Assembly: GCA_034676185.1 (NCBI GenBank)
Contig: JAUCCN010000007.1
Location: 1-61,273 of the forward strand
DNA length: 61,273 bases
Direction: 5' to 3'
Source of the DNA: UBA7396 sp034676185
Lineage (GTDB): Bacteria; Patescibacteriota; Gracilibacteria; BD1-5; UBA6164
Shown: in pieces, positions 1-12,701 of the stretch
Numbering within the stretch: the first letter of the stretch is position 1
Layout of the letters: each line of letters begins with the position of its first letter
Translations under genes and position numbers: made by a program
Notes under the pieces: model-generated
What the model was told of the DNA's origin: nothing
Databases searched by the model: none
Seen by the model: only the letters and a program-made list of their open reading frames with translations

Positions 1-3000
1 AGGAGTAATAGTTACATATCATTGTCATGCATTTACTCATGAAGTATTTGTTTGACTTGTTCAGACATTATAAGATCCTCATCATCATCCAAATCCATAA
101 CTTTGATACGATCATCCATATCATGCTCATCCTCCACTATATCCTCCTCAACCACCTCAATACCAACTTGTTGTTCCACCACCTCATCAAAATCATCCAC
201 AAGTACTATAACATCCTCCATTTCACCCATTTACAAAACTATATCAAAATCAACTTCATATTCCATCTCCTATCAATCCTCCACCTCATGCTTGACAAGT
301 AGTATAGGTTGATCAACAACTTCCTCCATTTCCATTACTTCATGGTCTAATTGGTTGTCATCAATATTCATATCCAATTCATCAATATGTAGTAATTCTT
401 CCTCAGGATTCATTAGAGTTTTTAGTAGGTGTATAACTCGCTCATCAACCACCAGCTACCACTAAAGGAGCGTTTGTAATACTTGTTACAAAAGTTCCTC
501 CATTTCCAGATGTTTGAGAAGATTGTGAATTTGATCATTGTTGTCATACCAATATTTTTAACTTCTCTCATTTTTTTAATAAAAAATCTCATTTTATTCT
601 TGCTCCCCCTCATCCATAGCTTCAAACTCACGCTCAGTATGCATCAATAGTATAAATTCCACTTGCTGGAACTGTCCAAATCTGAATTCCCTGCTGAGAT
701 CACATATCCAAATATTTATTTGTAGTATCTTGAGTCCATAAAGTAGATGAATAGCTACTTCTACAATTTACTAAAGTTGGTCCAGTATTTCATGTTTGTC
801 AACAATTTGTAAAAGTAAAAGATGAAAAACTATACAATCCTAAATTATCATTAACTCCACCTCATCATCATCATGCTGATACTCAGTATCATCAAATTGA
901 ACCAAAAAATCATCCATCTCAAGCTCATAGTTTTGTACTTCATGGAGTAATATTTCAAATTCCTCATGAAATAACTGAATCTGAGTAATTTTTAGCATTT
1001 TTATAAGTAATACTTACTATACCATTTTGATAAGGTGTTGTTTGTATATTTGAAGATCACTGATAACTGGATAATCATGATTCATTAACTTGATTCGTAC
1101 CAGCATTATACGAGCCTCCTCATCATCATCATGCTGTAGTTGTCGTTGATGCAGCTCATCAACTATATCCTCATCCTCCTCCTCATCCCCATCATCATCC
1201 ATGAGTTCATCAACCTCATCAAAATCAACCATTTGCATTTGAACTTCCTGTAACTCATCATACTCCACCATTTAGAAAAGATCTTCATCATTGATTAGAT
1301 GCTGAACCATCAGATCAGTTTCAAGAGAATCAACCTCATCCTCAGGCATTTGAAGCACTTCATCATGCACCATTAGATCATCATGTTCATCATCCATTTG
1401 CTCCTACAGTACCATTATTACTAGAAACTCATGATACCCCCCATCAATAGCTACTATAAGATCCTCATCATCAACCTCAGGCAATTATAAGAGGAGTATT
1501 TCATGATTTTCTCACAACAAAAGATCCTCATCATCAACCTCAATCATTTGAACCAGCAGATTGTCATCATTGTCATACGAGTATTTGTATAATTTCTCAT
1601 TTAGTTAAATTAAAATCTCATTTCATTCTTGCACCGTGTCATCCCATATATCCAGCTGTTCATTGTCATCAATTCGCTCATTGAACATCTATAGTATATG
1701 TTCCAGTAACTGGAACTGTCCACTCCTGAATTCATTGTGTACTCATATTAAGATAATTATTTGTTATATCTTGAGCCCAAGGAATATTTGAATATGCAGT
1801 TCTACAACTGGCTAAAGTAGGACCAAAACGACCAGTTGCTCAACAAGAAGTAAATAAATGTGATGTAAAATCATATAATGATAAATCTATAAAATTAGTT
1901 TCACTATCAGCATTTCCTCATAAGTATCATTTATTTGAAACATCTACTAAAACTCCTGTTCATATAGTCATAGTATCGGTTACAAATTTGAGTCATAATT
2001 CATTTCAACTAGAGTGAGTGAGAAGAGTATTTCATGAAGTTGCATTTGTGAGATCAATCGTAGATTTAGCATCTAGCACTCAATTATTTGAATATTGAAT
2101 GAGTTTAAATTTTTTAGATGATGTTGAAGTTATAGAAAGATTTTTTGAAGTGATATTTCATCAAACTTCATATATTCCATTTGAAAGATTGATATCATAA
2201 TCAAGTCCAGCACTTATATGAGCAACATTTGTTGGAACTCCCCATACCTCAAATTCATTCATTCATAACTTTGTATCTGGATATCCACTTACGAGTACTT
2301 TTTTTGCATTTGTAGTATTAATATCAAAACATTTTCTTGTAATATTTCAAAGTTTTAAGTTTTGCGTATTTGTAACTGTTCCAGCATCATCTTTAAATTG
2401 AAGTTTAATATTTTGAGGTGTTTGATTACTTGGTGTCACACATATTTGTGAAACAGTCATAAGTCTTTTAAAAGTCACTTCAAAACTCGCTCCAGCAGAT
2501 GCTGATCAACCATTATCACTACTCACCCCATTTATAATATTATTTATATTTGAAAAGCTTCAGGAAATAGTCGCAATACTTCATGAGTTTGTAATCAATG
2601 CTCAATTATATAATTGTGAAAATAATCACGAATTCACAGGAATAACTCCATCTGCTGGAGTATCAAATCTATTTATATTCGTACTTGTTATATCTCTATA
2701 TGATTTTATACCTCTATTGGTTACTATCTGAGCATTTCTTGACAGAAGAATATTTCAGTTATCTGGAGATCATACTGTTCATACCCATATATCTCATCAT
2801 CAAGCAAAAATATTTCCATGAATATATCTATCTTTTCCATTTCTAAAATATATTCATACTCTTTCAGATCAAATAGTTTGGTATCCATTTATATTAAGAT
2901 TTTGTGATCTCCAAGGAGTATTATTAATTTCTAATCCCCCATTTACTTGTACTGATGATCTCCCAAGATTTGCTGTAGAATCTTTTATAATAAAATGAGA

Positions 3001-4419
3001 TGCAGTTGTAATATCAAGATTTGGTTTTGACTCATCAGTTTCATCATCTGTATTCGTTGTTTCTAGAATAGAACTAGTTACAAGAAGTCTTGCATTTGAT
3101 GCAATATTATTTACTTTAAAATTCCCTATTGAGGTAATAGTATTATCTCAATAAGAAGAAATATTATTGTATGTATGAGTAGTTCCTGTTAAAAATGATG
3201 TTTTTCAAGCAGTAGAAGTAACATTATTTACTTGAGAAGTAAGAATATTTTCTAAAGAAATATCTTGTTTTGCATAAATATTTCTGTATATGTGATTGGT
3301 TCCTATTGTTATAATATTAGCGCCAATTTCTGAGGTAAGATCTCTCGCATTTAAAGTAGTTACATTATTGATAGAATTATTTGCATTGGTTGAAATAATA
3401 TCCTGAAGCCCTATAGTAGTAATAGTATCAAGAGAAATATTTCAACGAGCTTTTAAATTTTTTGAAATATAAAGATTATTTGTGTTATTAATCCCAATAG
3501 AACTATTTTTTGATTCTATAGTTCATAAAGATTCTGTTGCTGTTTTACTGGTAGATCATATCTGCATTTTATGAAGATTTATACTTCCACTTACATAAAT
3601 ATTATCTCACTCAGATCAAGAATTTGCATAAAAAAATAGTGGAGTTGGTGTAGTTGTATGCCCAGTAAAAGACATATTCCCAGTTACACTTATTCAGGCT
3701 TTTAGAAATTCTGTTGATAAAGGAGTATCAATTTGAGTTCATCCTCTCACATAAAAAAAATAACTTGCTGATCATGAAGTATTATGATTCATATTTCCAC
3801 CTACATACATGTATCAAGAAATATCCATTTTAATATTTGATATATTTACCTCTCCATCAATGGAAAGATATCCATTAGCATAGGTATTCCAATAACAGTT
3901 TGTAGAGTTTGATTGTAATCTAAATTTTGAATTTATTATGGCATTACGAGTTTTTATGTATCATCCACTTGTAAGGTTTATATCAAGACCATCAAATGAT
4001 ATATCTGTATTTGTAACTTGTAAATCATAATATTGTGTTCCTTCCCAATCATTGATACTTGTCGTAACTGGTTCTGAAGTATATTTCATACTTAACGATA
4101 AGACAGAAGCATTGAGTAATTTTAGTTGATGTCACACTACTAAATTTTGTCATACAAAATCTCATTTTGTACTTCCAGAACCAATAAAAAAATCATTTAC
4201 TACGGTTAGAGTTCATTGCCTATGAGAAAGTTTTCCTCAATTTAAAATATAAATATTACTATAAGTAAGATCTCCAGATAAATGACATATTGATTTTCCG
4301 GTACACGGTCAAGTTGAATTTCCTGGATTTACTCCATCTACCACAAAAGAGACATTTGCAAATGCCAAACTTGGAATAAAGAAAGAAAGAAGTAAAAAAA
4401 GGATTTTTATGTGTTTCAT
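1..4419 (-). CDS. Giant secreted protein with two ALK-type glycine-rich modules (3' end outside window)
   Basis: Open for 1,473 codons with TGA=Gly and still open at the window edge. The start MKHIKILFLLLSFFIPSLAFA is a clear signal peptide. Residues ~25-850 are rich in N, S, T, I and V with short recurring strands, which suggests a beta-helix or beta-sandwich passenger. Two homologous modules follow (about nt 1860-1050 and 830-1). Each starts with GPTL..CR..YS, then WTVP.(T/S)G.YTID, then a long Gly-rich stretch with GGGGGGS, NGG and GGGGYSGG motifs, as in the ALK/LTK glycine-rich domain (PF12810-like). The second module reaches QGYVTITP, normally near the end of such domains, so the C-terminus is probably close. 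Much of the Gly is TGA, giving (TCA)n-like runs on the plus strand. Likely a surface or adhesive protein; function inferred. Confidence 0.85.
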
Positions 4420-4486
4420 AACTACATTTTAAAAAATAATATTTTAAATATTGTATTACATATACTTTTATAAGTCAATTTTTATA

Positions 4487-4747
4487 TTACTTATTTAATC
4501 AATTCAGTGTATTACATTCTTCTACAGAAGAAAATGTTGGTTTCTGGCAAGCAGAAATTTGTGTTTGAAAACATTCTTTTGTATCAATATTAAATTCAAC
4601 AGAATCTATTTGTTTTCATAAACAATTCTCTTCTCGCTCATCATAATTTTCTTCTTTTGTATTTCAAAAGAAAAATACTATACATATCACAAGTATGGCA
4701 ACTCAAAATATTGTAAGTATAATAAATATATTTTTTTTATCTTTCAT
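4487..4747 (-). CDS. Small single-pass membrane protein, unknown
   Basis: 86 codons with one N-terminal membrane segment (about residues 6-28, IFIILTIFGVAILVICIVFFFG). An outside part follows with four cysteines (C in EENC, ECF, SAC, ECN), which could form two disulfides. TGA occurs inside the membrane segment and just before the end, where Gly reads naturally. It lies between the giant secreted protein and another anchored protein on the same strand, 69 bp from the first and 20 bp from the second, so the three may be one operon acting at the cell surface. I do not recognise the family. Confidence 0.7.
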
Positions 4748-4767
4748 ATTAAATTTTTAGAAATAAA

Positions 4768-5301
4768 TTATCTTATTTGAATTGATTTTTTAATGAGTCC
4801 ATTTTTTAAGGAAGCTCCTTTTATAATAATATCATGAATTCAAGTTTCTTGAAAATACACTGAATATCTATATCTTCACGCAATACTAAGAGAAGATTGA
4901 AAATTTGCTCACGGTATAGATATATCTAAAAAAGTTCCATCTGGTAATCATGTATTTCAAGCATCTATTTCTAATTTTATATTTGTTTGAAGTGGAAAAT
5001 TGAGTGAATCTGTTTCTTTAAATCCATTTTGGTCAAAAGAGAGTTTTACTCATGCTATTTTTCCTTCTTCTATAAGTTTTTCTTCTAGTTTATCTGGAAC
5101 TGGTGTAGTTATCACTGGTGTAGTAGTTTCATAATAATTTCCTACTTCCTCAGAAAGAGGAGAATTTTGTGATATATTATTTTGTCATAAAGTATTATCT
5201 TTATTTTTATCTATCAAAAAAATAAAAAAATAGATAAGAATTCATAAAAATATACATCATCAAAAAATATATAATAATAGTGTGAATTTTTGTTTTTTCA
5301 T
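4768..5301 (-). CDS. Membrane-anchored protein with C-terminal beta-sandwich-like domain, unknown
   Basis: 177 codons. One N-terminal membrane segment (about residues 6-32) is followed by a linker rich in T, P and E (residues ~45-80, including TTTPVITTPVPDK) and a C-terminal domain of ~95 residues with alternating strands (VKLSFDQNGF, IKLEIDAGNTG, FLDISIPGANF, RYRYSVYFQETG). The pattern looks like a cupredoxin- or Ig-like fold, but no metal-ligand set is visible. It is the first gene of a minus-strand set with the small anchored protein and the giant secreted protein. The 125 bp upstream separates it from the divergent flippase gene and must hold promoters for both. Confidence 0.65.
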
Positions 5302-5426
5302 AAGACTAAATACTTAATTTATAACTATTTTGAATTGTAATTATTAAAACATAAAAATCAAATAAAATTTGAAAAAATAAAAATAAATATAATATAGGTG
5401 AATAATAGGAATAATATTTAAATTAT

Positions 5427-6944
5427 ATGATTGATCAACACGATAGCATTGCGGAAAAATTCTTAAAAAAATGATTTTGGCTCTACTTATTCTCTTTTAT
5501 TATTGCACCAACTGGATATTTAATAAAAATAATACTTTCATGAGATATTTCAGTAAGTGAAATGTGAGTTTTGTATTGAGCAATGAGTTTAATGCTTTTA
5601 CTCACTGCTTTTAATGATTTCTGAATGACAGAGAGTTTACATAAATTTATTCCTGATTTTATCACTCAAAAAGATTATAATAAAGTAAAATCTGCTTTAT
5701 TTTATGCTTTTATGATTCAAATGATTACTGGAATTTTTATATTTAGTTTATTTTATTTCTGAGCATGATGGGTTGCTGAACATTTTTTTAAAGAATGAAG
5801 TGCAATGAATGTTATTCAAATATTTGCATTTTTCTTTTTGTGATATAATTTTTTTCAAGTTCTCAATACTTTTTTTCTTGCAGTTCAAAATACATTTGTT
5901 CAAAAATTCACTGAATTTTTCCGTCGGTTATTTGTTTTAGGTTTTGTATTTGTTATTTATGTCTTTGATCTTGGAGATATAGAACTCTATAGCTGGGCTT
6001 GGGTATTATGACTCTATTTATGAATAATAATAAGTTTTATTTGGTTTTATAAAAAATATTATCTCCCCTATTTAAAAGAAAGTACAATTATATATGATAA
6101 AAAACTTTTTTTTACTTTATTAAAATATGGTTTTTTTGTCTTCTTATGAGCACAAGTAAGCACCATTGTATGACAAATTGATATGCAAATGATTATTTAT
6201 TTGCTTGGAACTCAAGATGCTTGATATTATAGTAATTATTTAAGTTTAATTGGAATTCCTTTTATTGTTATTGGACCTATTTTTTCATTTATTTTTCCTG
6301 TTTTCTCTGAAATGTATGCGAAAAAACAAATTGATAAAATAAAACTTGTAAAAAAAATTCTTCAAAAAAATTTTATCAGTATAGGACTTGCTTTTAATAT
6401 TTTATTTTTTGTATTTGCTACTACTATATCAGTTATTTTATTTGGAGAAAAATTTTTACAATCAGGAGTTATATTACAATATTCTATTTTATTTTTAATA
6501 TTTAACTTTTTACTTCAAATCAATTTTTCAGTACTCGCTGCTATTTGACTTATAAAATGGAGATTATATATTATGATATGAGCTTTGATATTTAATGGAA
6601 TTATGAATATTATTTTAATAAATATATTATGAGTAGTATGAGCTGCTCTTGCTACCTGATTAGGATGGGTTTTGATTTGGAGTGCAAGTGAGATAGTTCT
6701 CAAAGAATACAGGGTTAGTTTTGATTTTATGTATATCATAAAAAATCTAATATTTTTAAGTATTTTGGGAATTGGAATGCATTTTTATATTCTTCCATTA
6801 TTTACAAATCTCTGAAGAATTGAAAGTTTTTTCTTTCTTTGAATAATAAGTTTGATTTATTTTTGATTATTTCTATTATTCAATAAAAATGAATTCAAAT
6901 ATTTTTTTGATGAAGTGAAGAGATTGAGGAGAGGAGGAGTTTAA
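5427..6944 (+). CDS. Polysaccharide flippase / Wzx-like transporter
   Basis: 505 codons, polytopic, with about 12-14 hydrophobic segments and a short basic tail (KRLRRGG). Length and layout fit the MATE/oligosaccharide flippase superfamily (RfbX/Wzx), which moves lipid-linked glycans across the membrane. Recognisable stretches include GYYSNYLSLIGIPFIVIGP and GAALATGLGW; the latter resembles the second-half motif GAA.AT. Several Gly in membrane helices are TGA. A FkbM methyltransferase follows in the same direction and three convergent glycosyltransferases lie beyond it, so this is a surface-glycan locus. Substrate unknown. Confidence 0.85.
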
Positions 6945-6975
6945 TAAATACTAATTACTAATAACATAATAATTA

Positions 6976-7875
6976 ATGACTATGAAAAAAATAATTCATA
7001 ATACTTTAACAAAATTTATAAAACCATTTTATGGGAGTGGAATATGAAATTATTTTCCTTTTAATTATATAAATCAGTTTCATAAAAAGTTATGAACTAA
7101 ATTATATTATCAAAATAAAAATGAAGTATTATTAAAAACAAATCATTGATTTAAAATGTTTTTAAAAAAATGAAAATTTATTGATGAAAATATCATAAAT
7201 ATATGAGAATGGGAACCAAATATTAGTAATATAATTAAAAAAAATCTAAAAAATTGAGATAATTTTCTAGATTTATGAGCGAATATATGATATTTTTCAC
7301 TTTTAGCTTCTAAAATAGTATGAGAAAAAGGAAAAATTTTTGCCTTTGAACCAAGTAAAATTATTTTCCAAGAATTAAAAAGAAATTTAGAGTTAAATAA
7401 TATAAAAAATATATATTATTATAATTTGTGAGTCTGAATAGAAAATACAACTAAAGAATTATTCTATAATGATTCAAATCCATGATCTTCAAGTCTTATA
7501 GAAAATACTTCTGATAATAAAAAAGAGCATATTGAAATAATAAAATTAGATGATTTTTTAGAAAATATAAAAATAGACTTCATAAAAATGGATATTGAAT
7601 GATTTGAATATTTTGCAATAAAATGAATGATTAATATATTAAAAAATAACAATATAAAAATGATTTTTGAGTATAGTCCTAAATTTTATGAAAAATTATA
7701 TTGAGAAAATCATAAAAATGAATCTATTTGATTGTTAAGGAATTTACTTGATATCTGATTTAATTTATTTGAAATAGATTATAAATGAAATCTCAAATCT
7801 ATTAATAATATTGAGCTATTTTATCAAAATATTTATAATTGATTATGACAAGTAGATATCTTGTGTGAAAAATAG
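6976..7875 (+). CDS. FkbM-family SAM-dependent methyltransferase
   Basis: 299 codons; an alternative start lies two codons downstream (6982). The SAM-binding motif I is clear (FLDLGANIGYFSLLASKIVG) and is followed by KIFAFEPS, the acidic ribose-binding end of strand 2. The FkbM hallmark FIKMDIEGFEYFA sits near residue 198. These enzymes typically O-methylate sugars of glycans or natural products. Both Gly in GANIG and IEG are partly TGA. It lies 31 bp after the flippase in the same direction and so is probably co-transcribed, modifying the exported glycan. The acceptor cannot be told from sequence. Confidence 0.88.
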
Positions 7876-7922
7876 CTTAAATAAAAGAAATAGTAAACAT
7901 ATTTATATAAATATATAAAAAA

Positions 7923-9065
7923 CTATAAATTATTTTTTAAATTCCCTATAATCTTATTTATTTCAAAATCTCTTGATCTTTGAAGAGATTTTTGTTTATA
8001 AAGATTTCTTACTTCCTCATCTAGATATATTTTTTCTAAACTTTGGAAAATACAATCTTCATCAAAAATAGGAACTAAAATACCATATTCCTCTAAACTC
8101 ATATTTGTAACTTCTTGAAAATTTGTAACCTCTTTTTTTAATATTTCTTTCGGTCAAGTATGACAATCTGTTGATATAATAGGTAATCCAGAAACCATTG
8201 CTTCTGTAATAACTATTCAAAATCATTCATATCTGCTCGTAAAAATAAAGCAATCAGAATTATATAAAAATTTATATGGATTTACTTGATTTCAAAGTAA
8301 ATATATATTTTTATTTTCTCAAATTTGTTCTTCTAATTTATCTCTTAACTCTCATTCTCATAAAATAATTAATTGAGTATTTTTATATTTTTCATTAAAT
8401 TGTTTAAATACTTTTATAAGTAATTGTTGATTTTTTGGGTAGGTAAGTCTTCATATATTTATAAAAGTAAATTTATGATTTTCAAATAATTTTTTATATT
8501 CCCCTAATTCTTCAAGTTTTAAGACATCTATTTTCTTTATATCGACTGGATTATAAATTACTTCTATTTTTTCTTCTTTTATGTTGTAATTATTTATAAG
8601 ATTTTCTTTTTCTTCTTTTACAATAGTGATAATTTTATCTGAAAAATTATATAAAACTTTTATTAAAGTTTTATATAATTTTCACCAGGCACTCACTGAT
8701 TGATGAACTTGGATATAAATTTTAGATGAATTTAGAAAAATAATTTTACTAAAAATATTACAAAAGTTTGCTTCCTCCATATGTGAAAAACAAATATATA
8801 TTTTTTCTTTTTTTGATATTTGTTTTATTTTGTAAGCTCTTATAAATAATTTGATAATCTTTATAAAAATATTTTTTGATAATCTTTCATCTAAACAAAT
8901 CTCCTTTCCAGAAAAATCATACTTTTTTTCTGATTCATAAAAAGTGAGATATGTAATATTATATTTGTTTGAATCATGTAAATAACTTCATATCATAGAA
9001 GCTATTTTTTCTGCTCATCATCAATGTTTTAAAGAGCCAAGTATAATTAGTATGTTTTTTTTCAT
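7923..9065 (-). CDS. Glycosyltransferase, GT4-like
   Basis: 380 codons. The N-terminal ILIILGSLKHGGGAEK has the Gly-rich acceptor loop typical of GT-B glycosyltransferases of family 4. The C-terminal Rossmann half has the strand with GRLTYPKNQ (residues ~195-205) and the donor-site block FTSRYEGFGIVITEAMVSG, which carries the E-x7-E pattern that binds the nucleotide-sugar. The 3' end of the upstream glycosyltransferase gene overlaps its start by 19 bp, suggesting translational coupling. It acts in the same glycan pathway as its neighbours; sugar donor unknown. Confidence 0.88.
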
Positions 9066-10012
9066 TCTAGTATATGTGTTATCCTTTCTAAAATATCTTT
9101 TATATTATAAATTTTTATATTATTTTTATAATCTTTTTTTAATATTTTTTGAAACATTTCATCTTCATCTTTACAAAAGATATTGTTATCTAAAAAATAT
9201 CCAAAACTTTCAAAATTATTTGTAAAAACTCTTAAATTATATTGTATCGCTTCTAAAATAACTCCAGGATAATTATCTAAATAAGTCCAATATAAAAACG
9301 TATTGTGAGTTAAAAACTCATTTTTTAGCTCGTTTTTATTCAACCGTCATTTAAAAATGATTTTTATATTTTGACTAAATTCAAGAGTATCAAACTCTTT
9401 TTTTATTTGATGAAAATGACTACCTTCATCCACTCCTACGATGGTGAAAACAATGTCTTTATCATGATAGTATTGTCATATTTTTTGTATCACTTTTCAT
9501 AAATGTATAATTCACCTTCATTTATCATAGAACTTAAAAGAAGTAATCGTGAGAAAGTGAAAAGTATTTTCAGTGGATTGGATATTTTTTTCCTCTATTT
9601 CATTGATAAAATTGGGTAATATCTCAATTTTATTTTTATATTTTTCTCTAAATCATAATATATCAGCTAAATAATAACTAGTAAGAATTATTTTATCACA
9701 AAACCATAAATTTAATTCTCATAAATATAAAAGCTTGACTCATAATCAAGTATTATTTCTTTCTTTTTTGTAATTTCCATGAAGATTAAAAAAATATTTT
9801 TTTGCTCTCATGGGCTTAAAAAAAAATGGAATAATAGAAAAAATAACATCTGCTTTTATAAAATGAAGTGTGATATAATCTTTCAGCGAATGACAAAAAT
9901 ATACTTCATAAATGTCAGAATGATTTTTTATGAAATACTCTGATATTTCTTTATAATAAAAATAAGTTCATCATTCATTTTTTGGAGCAAGAAAATATAT
10001 CTTCTTTTTCAT
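9047..10012 (-). CDS. Glycosyltransferase, GT-B fold
   Basis: 321 codons. It begins KKKIYFLAPKNEGGTYFYYK, a Gly-rich first loop after strand 1 as in GT4 enzymes. The C-terminal half has THNTFLYWTYLDNYPGVILE, equivalent to the donor-binding E-x7-E region, followed by AIQYNLRVFTNNFESFGYFL. At the 3' end, TGA after ILE must be read through as Gly (GKKTY) before a TAA. This makes the gene overlap the next glycosyltransferase by 19 bp. It lies 2 bp from the third glycosyltransferase upstream, so the three form one operon. Less canonical than its neighbours, so the exact family is uncertain. Confidence 0.8.
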
Positions 10013-10014
10013 GT

Positions 10015-11208
10015 TTAGATTTTTTTATACAAACTAAAATATTTCTCTATATTTTTATCCCAATCAAATTTTTGTTGTACGGATTGAAATGATTTTCCAG
10101 ATAAATTATCATAATTCAAAATAGCTTTTTCAAGTCCATCTTGAATATCTGTCATATTTCATTTTTCTACTAAAATCAAATCCTCTTTATCCGAGATTTC
10201 TCTGGTTCCTCCAACATCGGTTGCTACCACGACACATTTGGATAACAGTCACTCTAAAATCGTCGTAGGAAGTCCTTCTTGAAAACTTGGATTTACGAGT
10301 ATGTCACAACTAGATAAAAAATATGCTACCTCTTCCCTATTTTTCATTCATAAAAATCGTATATCAGAAGAAGAAATTTTTTCTAATTTTTCTCTTTCTT
10401 CTCCATCTCAAACTATTTCAAGAATGATATTTGGATAGATACTTTTGAGTTTTTGAAAGGCTTGTATAAGCATATCTACTCATTTAAGTTTTACCAACCT
10501 TCCGACAAATCATATTTTTATATATCAAATATTATTTTGTTTTTCAATAGGAGAAAAATGAGCTCCATTATAAATAATCTCAATTTCCCTATTTACAAAT
10601 TCTTTCTGAATAAAATTTTTACATGCTTTACTAATAGCAACAACTTTATCTGCATATAAAAATATCCATTTCCCAATAACTCTATCATATAAATATGATA
10701 TTTTACTTTTCAAATTACTTGATAATTTCACATAATCACTTCCATGTTCTATATGAACCCATTTTTGTTTTGTAATTTTAGAAAACACACCTCATAAAAA
10801 ACTTGATAAAAAAAATCTTGTGTGAGTCTGAATAATTCAGTTTCTCAATTCAGGTAAAAATAAAATTTCCCAAAATATTTTTTTCCAAAATTTTGGTACT
10901 GGAAAATTTGAAATAATATCAAAACTTGGCAACAAATAAACTTTATATCAATTATTATGATATCATATGATTTTTCCAGATTTATTTTTTATTAGTAATG
11001 ATTCCTCTATTTTAGAAGTATCTTGTCATCCATTAAAAATCACATTTATAACTTCTCAGAAATTATTTTTTACATAAAAATATGATAATTCTTCTGCAAC
11101 AGTTTCAAGTCATCATTTATGTGGTGGAAAATATGGAAGAAACTGAATAATATTTATCCTAGAATATTCTTCCTGTTTTTCTAAAAATTCATCTTGTAAT
11201 TTTTCCAT
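10015..11208 (-). CDS. Glycosyltransferase, GT4-like
   Basis: 397 codons. The N-terminus has INIIQFLPYFPPHKGGLETV, the classic GT4 start with PP..GG.E. Further on come WVHIEHGSDYVK and ADKVVAISKACKNFI, the region before the interdomain linker, and IEIIYNGAHFSP, which matches the I.NGVD segment at the start of the nucleotide-sugar domain. The donor block with the acidic pair lies near nt 10240-10300. It is the first gene of the three-gene glycosyltransferase operon, and the PMM-like HAD gene upstream on the same strand ends in a hairpin 27 bp away. Likely transfers a hexose or similar to the surface glycan. Confidence 0.9.
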
Positions 11209-11221
11209 AATATAACAAATT

Positions 11222-11241
11222 AAAAGCTAGTTTCCTAGCTT
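11222..11241 (-). terminator. Short intrinsic terminator after the HAD phosphatase gene
   Basis: Inverted repeat AAAGCTAG / CTAGCTTT with a 4-nt loop, overlapping the stop codon of the gene at 11235-11981 and followed by TTTTAATTT on the minus strand. The run of T is short, so termination may be partial and the glycosyltransferase operon could be read from upstream. Confidence 0.55.
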
Positions 11242-11981
11242 TCAGAAATTAAACTCTCAATATATCTCTTGGTATCTTCAACAGAAAATACTCTTTTTGA
11301 TGTTACTCAAATTTCAAGAGGTGGATAATCATTCCCCCCAGGAAATACTGCATCACCAACAAAAATAATTTCATTTAAATCTACTCAAGATACTTCCGAT
11401 AATTTTTTTACTCCATAAGCTTTATCCACTCAAGCACGAGTAATATCAATAGAAGTGGCTCCTCCAATCAAAATATTATAGTTTTGTAAATCTTTGAGTA
11501 AATAATTTCTAATCTTCTTTCTTTTTTCACTATCAGGATCCCAAGTGTGTTTTGCTTCGAGAGGTGCTTGTTGACCTAAAGCACTATAAGTAATTTGAGT
11601 TCCTCTATCTTCAACAAGTTCTCACCAAGTTTGAGTTGGTCTAAGATCTAAATCATCAATTGCTTTATTAAAAACATCCATAATATATTTTTTTTCATCA
11701 TCTAAAAAATCAAGAGAATATTGTTTTATCCATTCTCCATTTTGATATAAATACATTTTTGTAGAACAAGTTGGACACACATAGAGATTTCACAAAATTT
11801 TTTCATCATTTCCTAAAAAAGGAATTACTTGCTTTTGAAATTGAGAATAATCTCCTCCTGAAATAATAGCTACTTTATATTTTGAAAGCAATTTTTTAAA
11901 AAGTTCTACCATTTCACTATCCATTTGTCATTTTGATGGAGCAAGCGTCCCATCCATATCAAAAGCTATGAGTTTAAACAT
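11235..11981 (-). CDS. HAD-family phosphatase resembling eukaryotic-type phosphomannomutase
   Basis: 248 codons. HAD motif I is LIAFDMDGTLAPSK, motif II is VAIISGGDYSQF, and the final motif is IFVGDAVFPGGNDYPP, with the two acidic residues that hold Mg2+. The segment TQTWGELVEDRGTQITYSAL matches the cap region of the HAD-IIB phosphomannomutase branch (length ~245). It could interconvert mannose-6-P and mannose-1-P to feed the neighbouring glycosyltransferases, or be a sugar phosphatase; the sequence alone does not decide. Motif I has the expected two Asp with Gly between them. Confidence 0.82.
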
Positions 11982-12035
11982 ATTTTATAGTAAATAAATA
12001 ATTTTAGAAAAACAAAGACTCAGTTATTTAAGTTT

Positions 12036-12581
12036 TTAAGATCCAACAATTACTTTTGCAACTCTTAAAACTCTATCTCCAAGCATATAACCTTTTTCAA
12101 ATTCATCAACAATTTTTCCAGGATTATCTGATGGAATTTGAGTCATCACTTCATGTAAATCAGGATTCACTTCTTCCCCCATAGAATCATATTGTTTTAC
12201 ACCTAAAGCTTCTAAATCCCTTTTTAGTGATTTTTCAAGCACTAAAACTCCTTCATAAATAGCTCCATTTCTTTGATCTTCTGGAGTATTTTTTATCATT
12301 CTTTCTAAATCATCAACTCTTGGTAAAATTTTCTTAAAAATATCATATTTTAAAAAGAACATCATATCTTCCCTATCTCTTTCACTTCTCATTTTAAAGT
12401 TTTGATAATCTGCTTGAGTTCTAGCAAGTAATTCTTTTAATTTGATTATTTCTTCTGATTCTTCTAGTATAATAGTCTCATTTTGTTCAGATCATTCTTC
12501 TATTTGTGAAATTTCTTCTTGTAAATCATCCAAATCATTTTCTAAAATTTCTTCATTTGTATTTTCATCATATTGTGTCAT
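12036..12581 (-). CDS. grpE: GrpE, nucleotide exchange factor of DnaK
   Basis: 181 codons. The acidic N-terminus (residues 1-50, many E, D and N) and a long helix precede the GrpE core LLARTQADYQNFKMRSERDR, then FKKILPRVDDLERMI. The C-terminal beta domain has NPDLHEVMTQIP, KGYMLGDRVLRVAKVIVG, the most conserved part of the family. GrpE releases ADP from DnaK during protein folding. No dnaK or dnaJ is visible nearby. No CIRCE-like inverted repeat is apparent in the 120 bp between it and the divergent exonuclease III gene. Confidence 0.95.
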
Positions 12582-12701
12582 AAACAATTCATTAGTTAAA
12601 AAATAAATCATATAACTATTATATGAAAATAATATTTATTTCAACTTGATTTTACTTAAAAATCCTTACACTAAAAATAATTATTTTTTAAAATGTATTA
12701 T

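Noticed and set aside
1017..1271. Short overlapping ORFs and (TCA)n microsatellite in the first 2 kb
   Set aside because: They are shadows of TGA-rich Gly codons of the large minus-strand gene.
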